Shown here one piece after another: positions 25,846-34,654 of a stretch of 64,000 bases of DNA. The notes below the pieces were generated by a model, which had not been told where the DNA came from, did not search any database, and saw only the letters and a program-made list of their open reading frames with translations. The stretch is from Nocardioides sp. WS12. GTDB lineage: Bacteria > Actinomycetota > Actinomycetes > Propionibacteriales > Nocardioidaceae. The stretch spans positions 806,001 to 870,000 of the forward strand of contig NZ_CP053928.1 in NCBI RefSeq assembly GCF_014108865.1, in the 5' to 3' direction. A program made the translations under genes and the position numbers. Position 1 is the first letter of the stretch. The number at the start of each line of letters is the position of its first letter.

Positions 25846-27306
25846 ATGACTGCTTCCCGTCGATCCATGATCGCCGGCGGTGCCGCCGCCACCGGCCTCG
25901 CCGTTGCCGGTGCGATGCCCTCGCTCGCCCATGCCACGCCGAACCGCCTCGCCCCCCAGCGCCCGGGCCGACCGGGTGGTGGGCCGGTCCCGTTCCCGCC
26001 GCTCGAGGACGACCCGGCCGGCCTGCTCGCCCTGCCTGCCGGCTTCTCGTACTCGGTCATCACGCGTGCCGGCGTGACCCGACTCGACGAGGGTGGCCTG
26101 ACACCCAACGCCCACGACGGTACGGCCGTCTTCTCGGCCGGACGCGGTCGCTACCAGCTCATCCAGAACCACGAGCTCAAGGCCGGCTCCCCGCTCGGTG
26201 TCCCGCACATCGAGGGCACCGTCTACGACGAAGGCGCGATCGACGCAGGCGGCTGCACGGTCATCAGCACCGACCGGCACGGGCGCAACCTCGGCGAGTT
26301 CGTCGCCATCTCGGGTACGTCGACCAACTGCGCCGGCGGCCCGACGCCGTGGGGCACCTGGCTGACCTGCGAGGAGACCGAGGACCGCGCCGGGAAGTCG
26401 TGGAGCGGCAACGGCAAGAGCGGCACGTACGCCAAGGACCACGGCTACGTCTTCGAGGTCTTCCACGACGGCCGCACCAACCCGAAGCCGATCAAGGCGT
26501 TCGGTCGGTACGCCCACGAGGCCTGCGCGATCGACAAGTCGCGCCGCCACGTCTTCCTGTCCGAGGACGCCTCGGGCCCGAACGGGCTGTTCTACCGCTG
26601 GACCGCTGAGCGCGGCCACCGGCTCAAGTCCGGCATCGCCGACGACCTGGCCGATGACGCCGGTGTGCTCGAGGCAATGCAGATCCTGATGCCTGACGGC
26701 TCGGTGCTGTCCGATGTCGCGTACCTGACCTCGGCACAGCTCGGCCGGCCGTTCCCGGTGCGCTGGATCCCGGTGCCGGACCGCGACGCGAGGACGGTCC
26801 CCACCCGCAAGCAGTTCGCGGACGGCGAGGTCACCCGCGGCAAGAAGTTCGAGGGCGTCTGGGGCACCGACGAGGGTGTGTACGTCGTGAACTCCTACGC
26901 CTTCTCCGACGGCGACCTGCCCGCCGACGCGGTGCCGCACGACGGCATGGTCTGGTTCTACGACTACGGCGCGGAGACCATCCAGCTGGTCACCTACTTG
27001 CCGCACCAGGAGACCACCGAGACCGAGGGCACGCCGAAGTTCAACGACCTCACCTTCGACAGCCCCGACAACGTCACGGTCACCCCGTGGGGTTCGCTGG
27101 TGCTCGCCGAGGACGGGGTGGGCGCCTCGCACGTGCTGTCCGCGACGCCGTACGGGCCGGCCCAGGCGATCGCCCGCAACCAGCTCAATGACTCCGAGTT
27201 CACGGGGCCGACGTTCTCCGAGGACGGCAAGGTGCTGTTCGTGAACATCCAGACGCCGGGCCTCACGCTGGCGATCACGGGTCCGTGGGAGCAGTACCTC
27301 GGCTGA
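25846..27306 (+). CDS. PhoX-type (DUF839) alkaline phosphatase, Tat-exported
   Basis: The 486-residue protein begins with a Tat-like signal: SRRSMIAGGAAATGL followed by a hydrophobic stretch and an AHA cleavage site, so it folds before export. The mature region has DUF839 markers: FSVITRAGVTR-like start, THC/ NCAGGPTPWGTWLTCEET, GRYAHEACAID, VFLSEDASGPNG and FVNIQTPG. PhoX enzymes are Ca/Fe phosphomonoesterases for phosphate scavenging. RBS GGAAGGACC precedes the ATG. Regulation by phosphate is likely but only one PHO half site is seen. Confidence 0.87.
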   Translation: MTASRRSMIAGGAAATGLAVAGAMPSLAHATPNRLAPQRPGRPGGGPVPFPPLEDDPAGLLALPAGFSYSVITRAGVTRLDEGGLTPNAHDGTAVFSAGRGRYQLIQNHELKAGSPLGVPHIEGTVYDEGAIDAGGCTVISTDRHGRNLGEFVAISGTSTNCAGGPTPWGTWLTCEETEDRAGKSWSGNGKSGTYAKDHGYVFEVFHDGRTNPKPIKAFGRYAHEACAIDKSRRHVFLSEDASGPNGLFYRWTAERGHRLKSGIADDLADDAGVLEAMQILMPDGSVLSDVAYLTSAQLGRPFPVRWIPVPDRDARTVPTRKQFADGEVTRGKKFEGVWGTDEGVYVVNSYAFSDGDLPADAVPHDGMVWFYDYGAETIQLVTYLPHQETTETEGTPKFNDLTFDSPDNVTVTPWGSLVLAEDGVGASHVLSATPYGPAQAIARNQLNDSEFTGPTFSEDGKVLFVNIQTPGLTLAITGPWEQYLG

Positions 27307-27364
27307 GCCACCTGGGCGACCTGGGCGAGTGTGACCTTCTGCACCCGGCGGCGTAGTGACACGG

Positions 27365-27413
27365 TCTCCTGTGATCTGATTAGGTAAGGCTTACCTTCTC
27401 GGATCACAGGAGA
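27365..27413. promoter_or_regulatory. DtxR/IdeR iron box nested in a 12-bp inverted repeat before the siderophore operon
   Basis: TTAGGTAAGGCTTACCTTC at 27380-27398 matches the DtxR/IdeR consensus closely, so the operon should be repressed by Fe-loaded regulator. It is flanked by a perfect 12-bp inverted repeat, TCTCCTGTGATC (27365-27376) and GATCACAGGAGA (27402-27413). The right arm contains the ribosome site AGGAG of the decarboxylase gene, and the left arm carries its complement. Confidence 0.88.
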
Positions 27414-27418
27414 TCTCC

Positions 27419-28891
27419 GTGTCCCAGCTCCCTCTGCACCACCTGTTCCACCCTGCCCACGCCGACCACTACGCCGCGACCCTCGGCGCCGGCCTCGAGC
27501 ACCTGCTCGGCCAGCTCCGCACCGTCGCCGGTCCGTCCACCGGCGCCCAGCCCGCCGACGCCGCCGCCCGCGTCGCCGCGGTCGACCTGGCCAGTCCGCT
27601 CTCCGACGTCGGTGCGGTGCTCTCCGAGATGTCGCAGCTCTGGCTCGACGACGCGGTGTGGTTCCACGAGCCGACCTACGCCGCGCACCTCAACTGCCCG
27701 GTCGTCGTACCGGCGCTGCTGGCCGAGCTCTTCGTCGCCTCGGTCAACAGCTCGCTCGACACCTTCGACCAGAGCGTCGGTGGCACCTACATCGAACGCC
27801 GGCTGATCGAGTGGACTGCCGAGAAGATCGGTTTCGGCGCCGCCGCCGACGGCGTCTTCACCAGCGGCGGCAGCCAGTCCAACCTGCAGGGCCTGCTGCT
27901 CGCCCGCGGCCGGCACGAGCGCGTCCCGGCCGAGCGGCTGCGGATCCTGGCGTCGGCTGACAGCCACTTCTCCGTGCAGAAGTCCGCGCGGCTGCTCGGT
28001 CTCGGCGACGAAGCGGTGGTCAGTGTCCCCACGGACTCCCGCCACCGGATGGACCCGGTCGCCCTCGAGCGTTCCCTCGCTGCCTGCACGGCCCTCGGCC
28101 TGCGCCCGATGGCGATCGTCGCGACCGCCGGCACCACCGACTTCGGTGCGATCGACCCGCTTCCGGCGATCGCCGACCTGGCGCTGGCGTACGACGCGTG
28201 GCTCCACGTCGACGCGGCCTACGGCGGCGGACTGCTGATCTCGCCGCGTCGTCGCTCGATGCTGGACGGCATCGACCGCGCCGACTCGGTGACCGTCGAC
28301 TACCACAAGACGTTCTTCCAGCCGGTCTCCTCGAGCGCGATCATCGTCCGCGACCGGACCACCCTGTCGCCCGCGACCTGGCACGCCGACTACCTCAATC
28401 CGCGCGAGGCCACCGACCCGAACCAGGTCGACAAGAGCCTGCAGACCACGCGCCGCTTCGACGCCCTCAAGTTGTGGCTGACGCTGCGCACGATGGGCCC
28501 CGAGCTGCTCGGCGGGTACGTCGACGCGGTGGTCGACCTGACCGCCGCCGTGCATGCCGTGCTGCGGGACGAGCCGGACCTGCAGTTCGCGGCCGCACCC
28601 GAGCTCAGCACCCTCGTCTTCCGCTACGTCCCGCGCGACGTGGTGCTGAACGAAGACGGCCTCGGCTCGCTCAACCGCGCGATCCGCGAGGCCCTCTACG
28701 ACTCCGGTGCGGCGATGGTCGCGGCCACCCGGGTCGACGGCATCCAGTACCTCAAGGTCACCCTGCTCAACCCGATGGCGACCGCCGACGACATCGTCGG
28801 CGTGCTCGACCTGGTCCGGGCGACGGGAGCCCGGCTCGCGCCGGAGCACGTCGTCGAGCCGCCGTTGGCTCCGGTGGAGGTCGTGCGATGA
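27419..28891 (+). CDS. desA: PLP-dependent decarboxylase for siderophore diamine (DesA-like)
   Basis: The 490-residue group II decarboxylase starts at GTG 27419 after AGGAG. The PLP Lys is in VDYHKTFFQP (K297); DAAYGGG holds the PLP-ring Asp and SGGSQSNLQ the phosphate site. In ferrioxamine pathways DesA decarboxylates lysine to cadaverine; ornithine or diaminobutyrate are alternatives for relatives. It is the first gene of an iron-box-controlled operon and its stop overlaps the hydroxylase start (ATGA). Confidence 0.9.
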   Translation: MSQLPLHHLFHPAHADHYAATLGAGLEHLLGQLRTVAGPSTGAQPADAAARVAAVDLASPLSDVGAVLSEMSQLWLDDAVWFHEPTYAAHLNCPVVVPALLAELFVASVNSSLDTFDQSVGGTYIERRLIEWTAEKIGFGAAADGVFTSGGSQSNLQGLLLARGRHERVPAERLRILASADSHFSVQKSARLLGLGDEAVVSVPTDSRHRMDPVALERSLAACTALGLRPMAIVATAGTTDFGAIDPLPAIADLALAYDAWLHVDAAYGGGLLISPRRRSMLDGIDRADSVTVDYHKTFFQPVSSSAIIVRDRTTLSPATWHADYLNPREATDPNQVDKSLQTTRRFDALKLWLTLRTMGPELLGGYVDAVVDLTAAVHAVLRDEPDLQFAAAPELSTLVFRYVPRDVVLNEDGLGSLNRAIREALYDSGAAMVAATRVDGIQYLKVTLLNPMATADDIVGVLDLVRATGARLAPEHVVEPPLAPVEVVR

Positions 28892-30252
28892 CTGTCGTGC
28901 ACGACTTCGTGGCCATCGGCCTCGGCCCGTTCAACCTCGGCCTGGCCTGCCTGACCGACCCACTGCGTTCCTCGGACGGCCTGGACGGTGTGTTCCTCGA
29001 AGCCCGTGACGGTTTCGACTGGCACCCCGGCATGCTGCTCGACGACGCCACGTTGCAGGTGCCGTTCCTCGCCGACCTCGTCACGATGGCCGACCCCACG
29101 TCGCGCTGGTCGTTCCTGAACTACCTCAAGCAGAGCGGCAACCTCTACTCGTTCTACATCCGCGAGAACTTCTACCCGCTCCGCCGCGAGTACGACGACT
29201 ACTGCCGCTGGGCTGCCGAACGCCTCGACAGCGTCCGCTTCGGCCAGCAGGTCACGAACGTCGAGCACGACGGGTCGTCGTACGTCGTCCACAGCGGGAG
29301 CGGTGAGGCGTTCCGGGCGCGGAAGCTGGTGCTGGGCATCGGTACGACGCCACGGGTCCCCGACGCCCTGCTCCCGGTGGTTGAGGTGCGAGCGCCAGCG
29401 AGCCCCCCGGTGGTTGAGGTGCGAGCGCCAGCGAGCCTCGAAACCCCCGGCTCCGTCGTCACCCACTCCGCCGACTACCTCGCCCACAAGGCCGCCCTGC
29501 AACAGCAGGAGACGATCACGATCGTCGGCAGCGGCCAGAGCGCCGCGGAGGTCTACTACGACCTGCTGTCGGAGGCGCCGGCTCACGGCTACACGCTGAC
29601 CTGGCTGACGCGCAGCCCGCGGTTCTTCCCGATGGAGTACACGAAGCTCACCCTCGAGATGACGTCGCCGGAGTACGGCGCCTATCACCGGTCGTTGCCG
29701 CTGGAGACGCGTGATCGGCTGGCCCGCGAGCAGCGGCACCTCTTCAAGGGGATCAGCGCCGAACTGGTCGATGCGATCTTCGACCTGCACTACCAGCAGC
29801 GGGTGACCGGCGACGGTCCGCGCACGACGCTGATCACCAACACCGAGGTGCGCGGTTCGCGCCGCGACGGCGCTGTCAGCGAGCTCGACCTGCTGCACGT
29901 CGAGACCGGCGAGGAGTTCTCGCTGCGCACCGGGGGACTGGTGCTGGCGACCGGCTACGCGTCGACCGCACCCTCCTTCCTGGGCGGGGTCCGCGACCGG
30001 ATCCGGCTCGACGAGCGGGGTCGGTACGACGTCGCGGGGGACTACTCCGTCGACATCGCCGGCGGCGAGATCTTCGTGCAGAACGCTGAGGAGCACACGC
30101 ACTCGCTGTTGGCCCCTGACCTCGGCATGGGCCCGTACCGCAACTCGGTGATCATCGCCGCGCTGCTCGGCCGCGAGGCCTACCCGATCGAGAAGCGGAT
30201 CGCCGTCCAGACCTTCGGCGTCCCCGACCACCTGAGGAGCGCTGCACGATGA
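28888..30252 (+). CDS. desB: Diamine/lysine N-hydroxylase (DesB/IucD-type) with an in-frame repeat insertion
   Basis: The 454-residue flavin monooxygenase shows the FAD motif GLGPFNLGLA, the substrate region LQVPFLADLVTM, the NADPH motif IVGSGQSAAEVYYDL and the C-terminal ATGY. It would N-hydroxylate cadaverine to give hydroxamate precursors. Residues about 163-187 are built from two tandem copies of a palindromic-family repeat (29374-29445, 33-bp step), placed in the linker between the FAD and NADPH segments, where they do not break the frame. Coupled by ATGA to both neighbours. Confidence 0.92.
   Translation: MTVVHDFVAIGLGPFNLGLACLTDPLRSSDGLDGVFLEARDGFDWHPGMLLDDATLQVPFLADLVTMADPTSRWSFLNYLKQSGNLYSFYIRENFYPLRREYDDYCRWAAERLDSVRFGQQVTNVEHDGSSYVVHSGSGEAFRARKLVLGIGTTPRVPDALLPVVEVRAPASPPVVEVRAPASLETPGSVVTHSADYLAHKAALQQQETITIVGSGQSAAEVYYDLLSEAPAHGYTLTWLTRSPRFFPMEYTKLTLEMTSPEYGAYHRSLPLETRDRLAREQRHLFKGISAELVDAIFDLHYQQRVTGDGPRTTLITNTEVRGSRRDGAVSELDLLHVETGEEFSLRTGGLVLATGYASTAPSFLGGVRDRIRLDERGRYDVAGDYSVDIAGGEIFVQNAEEHTHSLLAPDLGMGPYRNSVIIAALLGREAYPIEKRIAVQTFGVPDHLRSAAR
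29374..29445. repeat. Two tandem copies of the palindromic-family repeat inside desB
   Basis: CCGGTGGTTGAGGTGCGAGC starts at 29374 and again at 29407, a 33-bp (11-codon) step. Each copy is the right arm of the element in pabB; the second continues to GAGCCTCGAAACC. Encoded peptide is PVVEVRAPAS twice. Confidence 0.88.
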
Positions 30253-32612
30253 CCCACGACATCACCATCGAACCGCTCGACCTGTCCCGCGACCTCGAGC
30301 TCCTGCACGCGTGGGTCACCCACCCCCGCTCGGTCTACTGGATGATGCAGGACGCGTCCGTCGAGGACGTGCGCGCCGAGTACGCCGGTATCGCCGCGAA
30401 CCCGCACCACGACGCCTTCCTGGGCCGCGTCGGTGGCCGGCCTGCGTTCCTGGTCGAGACCTACGACCCGGCTCATGCCGAAGGCCTTGCCGGGCTCCCC
30501 GAACTGCAGGACGGCGACGGCGGGATGCACGTGCTCGTCGCGCCGCCCGTTGGCGCGCCCGTGCCCGGGTTGACCACGAAGATCTTCGACGCAGTGCTGG
30601 CCTTCTGCTTCGCCGACCCGTCCGTCGACCGGATCGTCGTCGAACCCGACGCCCGCAACACCGCCATCCGGGCGAAGAACGTCGCGGCCGGCTTCACCGA
30701 ACTCCGCGAGATCCCGATGCCGGGCAAGACCTCGATGCTGTCCGTCTGCCCGCGGGCGGACTGGAACCACCCCGACCTGGTGAAGGTCGCAACTACCGAA
30801 TTTGCCGCCACAGCAACGGATTCACGACAAATTCGGTTGGTGCGTGGCCACGCCGACCACCTGACGCCCGAGTTCATGGACCGCGCGCAACGCCATCTGG
30901 TGGCCAAGGCGCTCGGCGAGTTCAGCCATGAACGGCTGCTGGCGCCCGAGTCGCTGGACGACGGCACCTGGCGCGTCGAGACCGACCGGTCGTCGTACCG
31001 CTTCACGGCGCGGGTGTACGCGCTGGAGCACTGGGTCGTCGACGCCGCGTCGATCGAGCGGACCATCGACGGGACTCCGGCCGCGCCCGACGCGCAGGAG
31101 TTCATCGCAGAACTGGCGCCGGTGCTGGGGATTCCGGACAACCTGCTGCCGACGTACCTCGAGGAGATCGCCTCGACCCTCGCCTCGACCGCGTGGAAGC
31201 TGGCGCATCGCCAGGTGCCGGTGCGCGACCTCGTCGACGCCGGCTACCAGGACCTCGAGTCGGCGATGACCGAAGGCCACCCGGCCTTCGTCGCCAACAA
31301 CGGGCGGATCGGCTTCGGCCTCGACGACTACCGCGCGTTCGCGCCCGAGACCGGTTCGGCGATCCGGCTGCACTGGGTCGCCGCCCGCCGCGACCTCAGC
31401 CACCTCTCGCTCGGCGAGGGCGAGACCGAGCAGACCTTGTACGACGGCGAGCTGGCCCCCGAGGTCCGCGCATCCTTCGACGGTCGACTGCGCCACCTCG
31501 GCCTCGACCCTGCGGCGTACCTGCTCCTCCCCGTGCACCCGTGGCAGTGGACTAACAAGCTCGCGATCACGTTCGCGCCGGATGTCGCACGGCGTGATCT
31601 CGTGCATCTCGGCACCGGTGACGACGACTACCGCGCACAGCAGTCGATCCGCACGTTCTTCAACACCAGCCGGCCCGAACGCCACTACGTGAAGACGGCG
31701 CTGGCGATCCAGAACATGGGCTTCGTGCGGGGACTTTCCCCTGCCTACATGGCGGTGACGCCGGCGATCAACGACTGGGTCGCGTCCGTTGTGCACTCCG
31801 ATGAGGAGCTCCGCGCGAATGGCTTCGAGGTGCTTCGCGAGGTCGCGGCGATCGGCTACACCGGCGATGCGTTCCACCGCACGGCCGCGCCGTCGCCGTA
31901 CCGCAAGATGATCGCAGCGCTGTGGCGTGAGAGCCCGGTGCCCCGTGCTGGCGAGGGTGAGCAGTTGTCCACGATGGCGGCGCTGTTGCACCGCGACGCG
32001 GACGGCGACGCGCTGATCACGGCCTGGATCAAGTCGTCGCCCGTGGACGCGGCGACCTGGGTGCGTTCCTACCTGCGGGCCTACCTGCGGCCGCTCGTGC
32101 ACTGCCTCTACGCCTACGACCTGGCGTTCATGCCGCACGGCGAGAACCTGCTGCTCAAGCTGCGCGACCACGTGCCGGTCGGTGCGTTCATGAAGGACAT
32201 CGGCGAGGAGGTCGCCGTGATGGGCCCTTCGACAGGCTCAGGAACCGGTGTGGAGTTGCCGGCGGAGATCGAGCGGATCCGCGTCGCCGTACCGGAGGAC
32301 ATGAAGCCGCTCGCCGTCCACACCGACGTTTTCGACGGTGTGTTGCGGTTCGTTGCGGCGATCCTCGACGAGGACGGGATGCTGGCCGAGGAGGAGTTCT
32401 GGGCGATCGCGCGCGACACGATCACCGAGCACCTGGCCGACCATCCCGAGCTCGCGGAGGCAGCCGCGCGCTACGACCTGTTGGCTGAGCGGTTCCGGCA
32501 CAGCTGCCTCAACCGGCTCCAGTTGCGCAACACCCTGCAGATGGTCGACATCACCGACCAGTCGCAGTCGCTGATCTTCGCCGGCACGCTCCGCAACCCG
32601 GTGGCCCGGTGA
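30249..32612 (+). CDS. Bifunctional siderophore protein: GNAT acyltransferase fused to IucA/IucC NIS synthetase
   Basis: The 787-residue protein joins a DesC/IucB-like N-acyltransferase (about 1-180: HAWVTHPRSVYWMM, YDPAHAEGL, RIVVEPDARNTAIRAKN) to an NIS synthetase (about 200-787: GHPAFVANNGRIGFG, LPVHPWQW, RTFFNTSRPERHYVKTAL, AFMPHGENLLLKL). In most actinobacteria these are separate desC and desD genes. The linker (about 181-199) is encoded by a palindromic repeat, and residues about 658-667 (GPSTGSGTG) by a second repeat type. It would acylate the hydroxylamine and then condense units to a ferrioxamine-like product. Confidence 0.9.
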   Translation: MTHDITIEPLDLSRDLELLHAWVTHPRSVYWMMQDASVEDVRAEYAGIAANPHHDAFLGRVGGRPAFLVETYDPAHAEGLAGLPELQDGDGGMHVLVAPPVGAPVPGLTTKIFDAVLAFCFADPSVDRIVVEPDARNTAIRAKNVAAGFTELREIPMPGKTSMLSVCPRADWNHPDLVKVATTEFAATATDSRQIRLVRGHADHLTPEFMDRAQRHLVAKALGEFSHERLLAPESLDDGTWRVETDRSSYRFTARVYALEHWVVDAASIERTIDGTPAAPDAQEFIAELAPVLGIPDNLLPTYLEEIASTLASTAWKLAHRQVPVRDLVDAGYQDLESAMTEGHPAFVANNGRIGFGLDDYRAFAPETGSAIRLHWVAARRDLSHLSLGEGETEQTLYDGELAPEVRASFDGRLRHLGLDPAAYLLLPVHPWQWTNKLAITFAPDVARRDLVHLGTGDDDYRAQQSIRTFFNTSRPERHYVKTALAIQNMGFVRGLSPAYMAVTPAINDWVASVVHSDEELRANGFEVLREVAAIGYTGDAFHRTAAPSPYRKMIAALWRESPVPRAGEGEQLSTMAALLHRDADGDALITAWIKSSPVDAATWVRSYLRAYLRPLVHCLYAYDLAFMPHGENLLLKLRDHVPVGAFMKDIGEEVAVMGPSTGSGTGVELPAEIERIRVAVPEDMKPLAVHTDVFDGVLRFVAAILDEDGMLAEEEFWAIARDTITEHLADHPELAEAAARYDLLAERFRHSCLNRLQLRNTLQMVDITDQSQSLIFAGTLRNPVAR
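30789..30844. repeat. AT-richer palindromic element forming the linker of the GNAT-IucA/IucC fusion
   Basis: ACCGAATTTG (30795-30804) and CAAATTCGGT (30828-30837) form a perfect 10-bp inverted repeat around GGATTCACGA. The composition is less GC-rich than its surroundings, and it falls exactly between two protein domains. GGATTC(A/G)CGACA is shared with the hairpin after narK. Confidence 0.75.
32222..32248. repeat. GAGCCTGTCGA-family dispersed repeat inside the IucA/IucC domain
   Basis: CCTTCGACAGGCTCAGGAAC on the plus strand; its complement shares GAGCCTGTCGA with the element in nirD (43412-43433). It encodes STGSGTG in a loop and keeps the frame. Confidence 0.7.
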
Positions 32613-34654
32613 CGATCACCCGTGACGCCTGGGGGATCCCGCACGTGCAGGCCGGATCGGTCCTCGAGCTCGCCCGCGAGCAGGGGCGCGCGACGGCCGA
32701 GGACCGACCGTGGCAGCTCGAGGTCGAACGACGCCGGGCGAGCGGGACGTGCGCCGAGGTGTTCGGTCCCGCGGCACTCGAATGGGACCTGCTGGCGCGG
32801 CGCGCGCTGATCGTCGACACCGCGCGACGTGCGTACGCGGCGTTGTCGGAGGAGAGCGCCGCCTTCTTCAGCGCGTACGTCGACGGGCTCAACGAGGTCC
32901 TCTCGCGCAAATGGGAGGTGTGGACACCGCTGGCCGTCTTCGCCACCCAGCACCTGCTGTTCTCCACCTTTCCGAGCAAGCTCTGGCGCGACCACGTCCT
33001 CGACACCGCCGGTCCCGAGGCCGCCGAGTGCATCGACCTGTTCCGCACCGAGGGCCTGCCGGGCGGCAGCAACGCGTTCGCCGTCTCCGGAACGCTCACG
33101 GAGAGTGGGCTGCCGATCGTCGTCGGTGATCCGCACCGAGTGATCGAGGCGCCGGGCTGCTACGCCCAGGTCCGCCTGGTCTGCACCGACCCAGACGACG
33201 CGTTCGACGTCAGCGGCCTGACCTTCGTCGGCGTACCCGGCATCCAGCACTTCGGCCACGCCGGCTCCGTCGCCTGGGGCATCACCAACGCGGTGGCCGA
33301 CACCGATGACGTGTACGACGAAGACCTGGTCCGCCGCGGAGATGCCGTCCTCGCCCGCGGAACCGCCGGCTGGGCGCCCGTCGCCCGCCGCGTCGAGCTG
33401 GTGCGCGTGCGGACGGGAGACGAGACCTTCGAAGCCCACGAGGTCGAGGTCCTCGTCACCGACCGTGGCCCGGTGATCCTCGGCGGCCCCGACGCGGACG
33501 TTGCCGTCAGCCTTCGTACGCCGCCCTCCGTGCTGGGCGATCTCGGGCTCGACGCGATCCTGCCGCTGCTGCGCTCACGGACCGCTGCCGACGTCACCGC
33601 CGCCTTCGACGGCTGGGTCGCGCCGGTCAACAACCTGATGGTCGCCGACACCACCGGCCACGTGGAGCACCGGGTCGTCGGGCGGGTCCCGGAACGCGCA
33701 ACCGGCGCACCTCGACCAAGAAACCGGCGCACTTCGACCAAGAAACCGGCGCACTTCGTCCCCACCTGGGTCACGGACCTCCCGAGCACGACCGGATCGA
33801 TCCTGGTGAGTGCCAATGACCGGGCGACCCCCGAGTTCGCCCGGATCGGGGACGACTTCGCGCGGCCGTTCCGTGCCGACCGGATCCGCGAGCGCCTCAC
33901 GCAACTCGCGGCCAGCGGACCGCTCACCCCCGAGGCCCTGGCCAGCGTGCTCGCCGACGTGAAGCAGACCGCAGGAGCCGCGCTCCTGGACACGATCGCC
34001 CAACTCGTCGACCTCGACGGCCCGGCCGACGCGCTCCGCACCCGGCTCCTGGGCTGGGATCGCGAGATGGCGTCCGACAGCGTGGACGCCGCTCTCTTCG
34101 CCGCCGTGCGCGCAGCCGCCGTTGACGGTTTCGCCGCGGCGCCGGTCCTCGACGGCGTCGACAGCAGTCCGTACGGCGACCTGTTCGCACCCTGGTTCGA
34201 CCTGCGCGGGCGGATCCGGTTGGCCCTGCCGAGCCTGCTCCTCGCGGACAAGCCACTGGGCGTGGACCCCCTCCAGGTCGTCGCCGCTGCACTCGACCAG
34301 GTCGCCCACCAACCCGAGCCCTCCGCATGGGGGACCCGGCACGTCGCCGTACCCCTGACGCCGCACGAACAGTTCGGTCTCGCTGCCCCGGCCGGATCTG
34401 CGGCGCCGATGCCGTATCTCGCCGGCGACGAGGACTGCGTGCTCGCCACCCGGGCCCTCGGCGGGATCGGGCCGTGCGTCCACGGACCCGTGGCCCGGTT
34501 CGTCTGGGATCTCGCCGGCGACAGTCGCTGGGTGGTGCCCCTCGGTGCCTCGGGCAACCCGGTCTCGCCCCACCACCACGACCAGCAACAGACCTGGGCC
34601 GCCGGCGGCACCCTGCCGCTGACCGGCCCCGCACCACGAGGAGAAGACCGATGA
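32609..34654 (+). CDS. Penicillin-acylase-family Ntn hydrolase in the siderophore operon
   Basis: The 681-residue protein starts at a GTG overlapping the previous stop (GTGA). The Ntn nucleophile Ser is in LPGGSNAFAVSG (S154), so self-cleavage would give an alpha chain of about 153 residues and a beta chain; VAWGITNAVADTDDVY and MVADTTGHVEHRVVGRVP are further family blocks. No signal peptide is present, so it may act in the cytosol, unlike periplasmic or secreted relatives. Residues about 366-384 come from three 22-bp repeat units. In this operon it could cleave or transfer acyl groups on hydroxamates. Confidence 0.87.
   Translation: MTITRDAWGIPHVQAGSVLELAREQGRATAEDRPWQLEVERRRASGTCAEVFGPAALEWDLLARRALIVDTARRAYAALSEESAAFFSAYVDGLNEVLSRKWEVWTPLAVFATQHLLFSTFPSKLWRDHVLDTAGPEAAECIDLFRTEGLPGGSNAFAVSGTLTESGLPIVVGDPHRVIEAPGCYAQVRLVCTDPDDAFDVSGLTFVGVPGIQHFGHAGSVAWGITNAVADTDDVYDEDLVRRGDAVLARGTAGWAPVARRVELVRVRTGDETFEAHEVEVLVTDRGPVILGGPDADVAVSLRTPPSVLGDLGLDAILPLLRSRTAADVTAAFDGWVAPVNNLMVADTTGHVEHRVVGRVPERATGAPRPRNRRTSTKKPAHFVPTWVTDLPSTTGSILVSANDRATPEFARIGDDFARPFRADRIRERLTQLAASGPLTPEALASVLADVKQTAGAALLDTIAQLVDLDGPADALRTRLLGWDREMASDSVDAALFAAVRAAAVDGFAAAPVLDGVDSSPYGDLFAPWFDLRGRIRLALPSLLLADKPLGVDPLQVVAAALDQVAHQPEPSAWGTRHVAVPLTPHEQFGLAAPAGSAAPMPYLAGDEDCVLATRALGGIGPCVHGPVARFVWDLAGDSRWVVPLGASGNPVSPHHHDQQQTWAAGGTLPLTGPAPRGEDR
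33706..33758. repeat. 22-bp repeat element, three units, inside the penicillin acylase gene
   Basis: CGCAC(C/T)TCG cores lie at 33706-33714, 33728-33736 and 33750-33758, exactly 22 bp apart, with GACCAAGAAACCGG between. The element is read in frame as an Arg/Thr/Lys-rich peptide. Confidence 0.9.

Noticed and set aside
32609..34654. Beta-lactam acylase for antibiotic resistance
   Set aside because: Operon context and lack of a signal peptide favour a siderophore role; fold membership alone does not give that activity.
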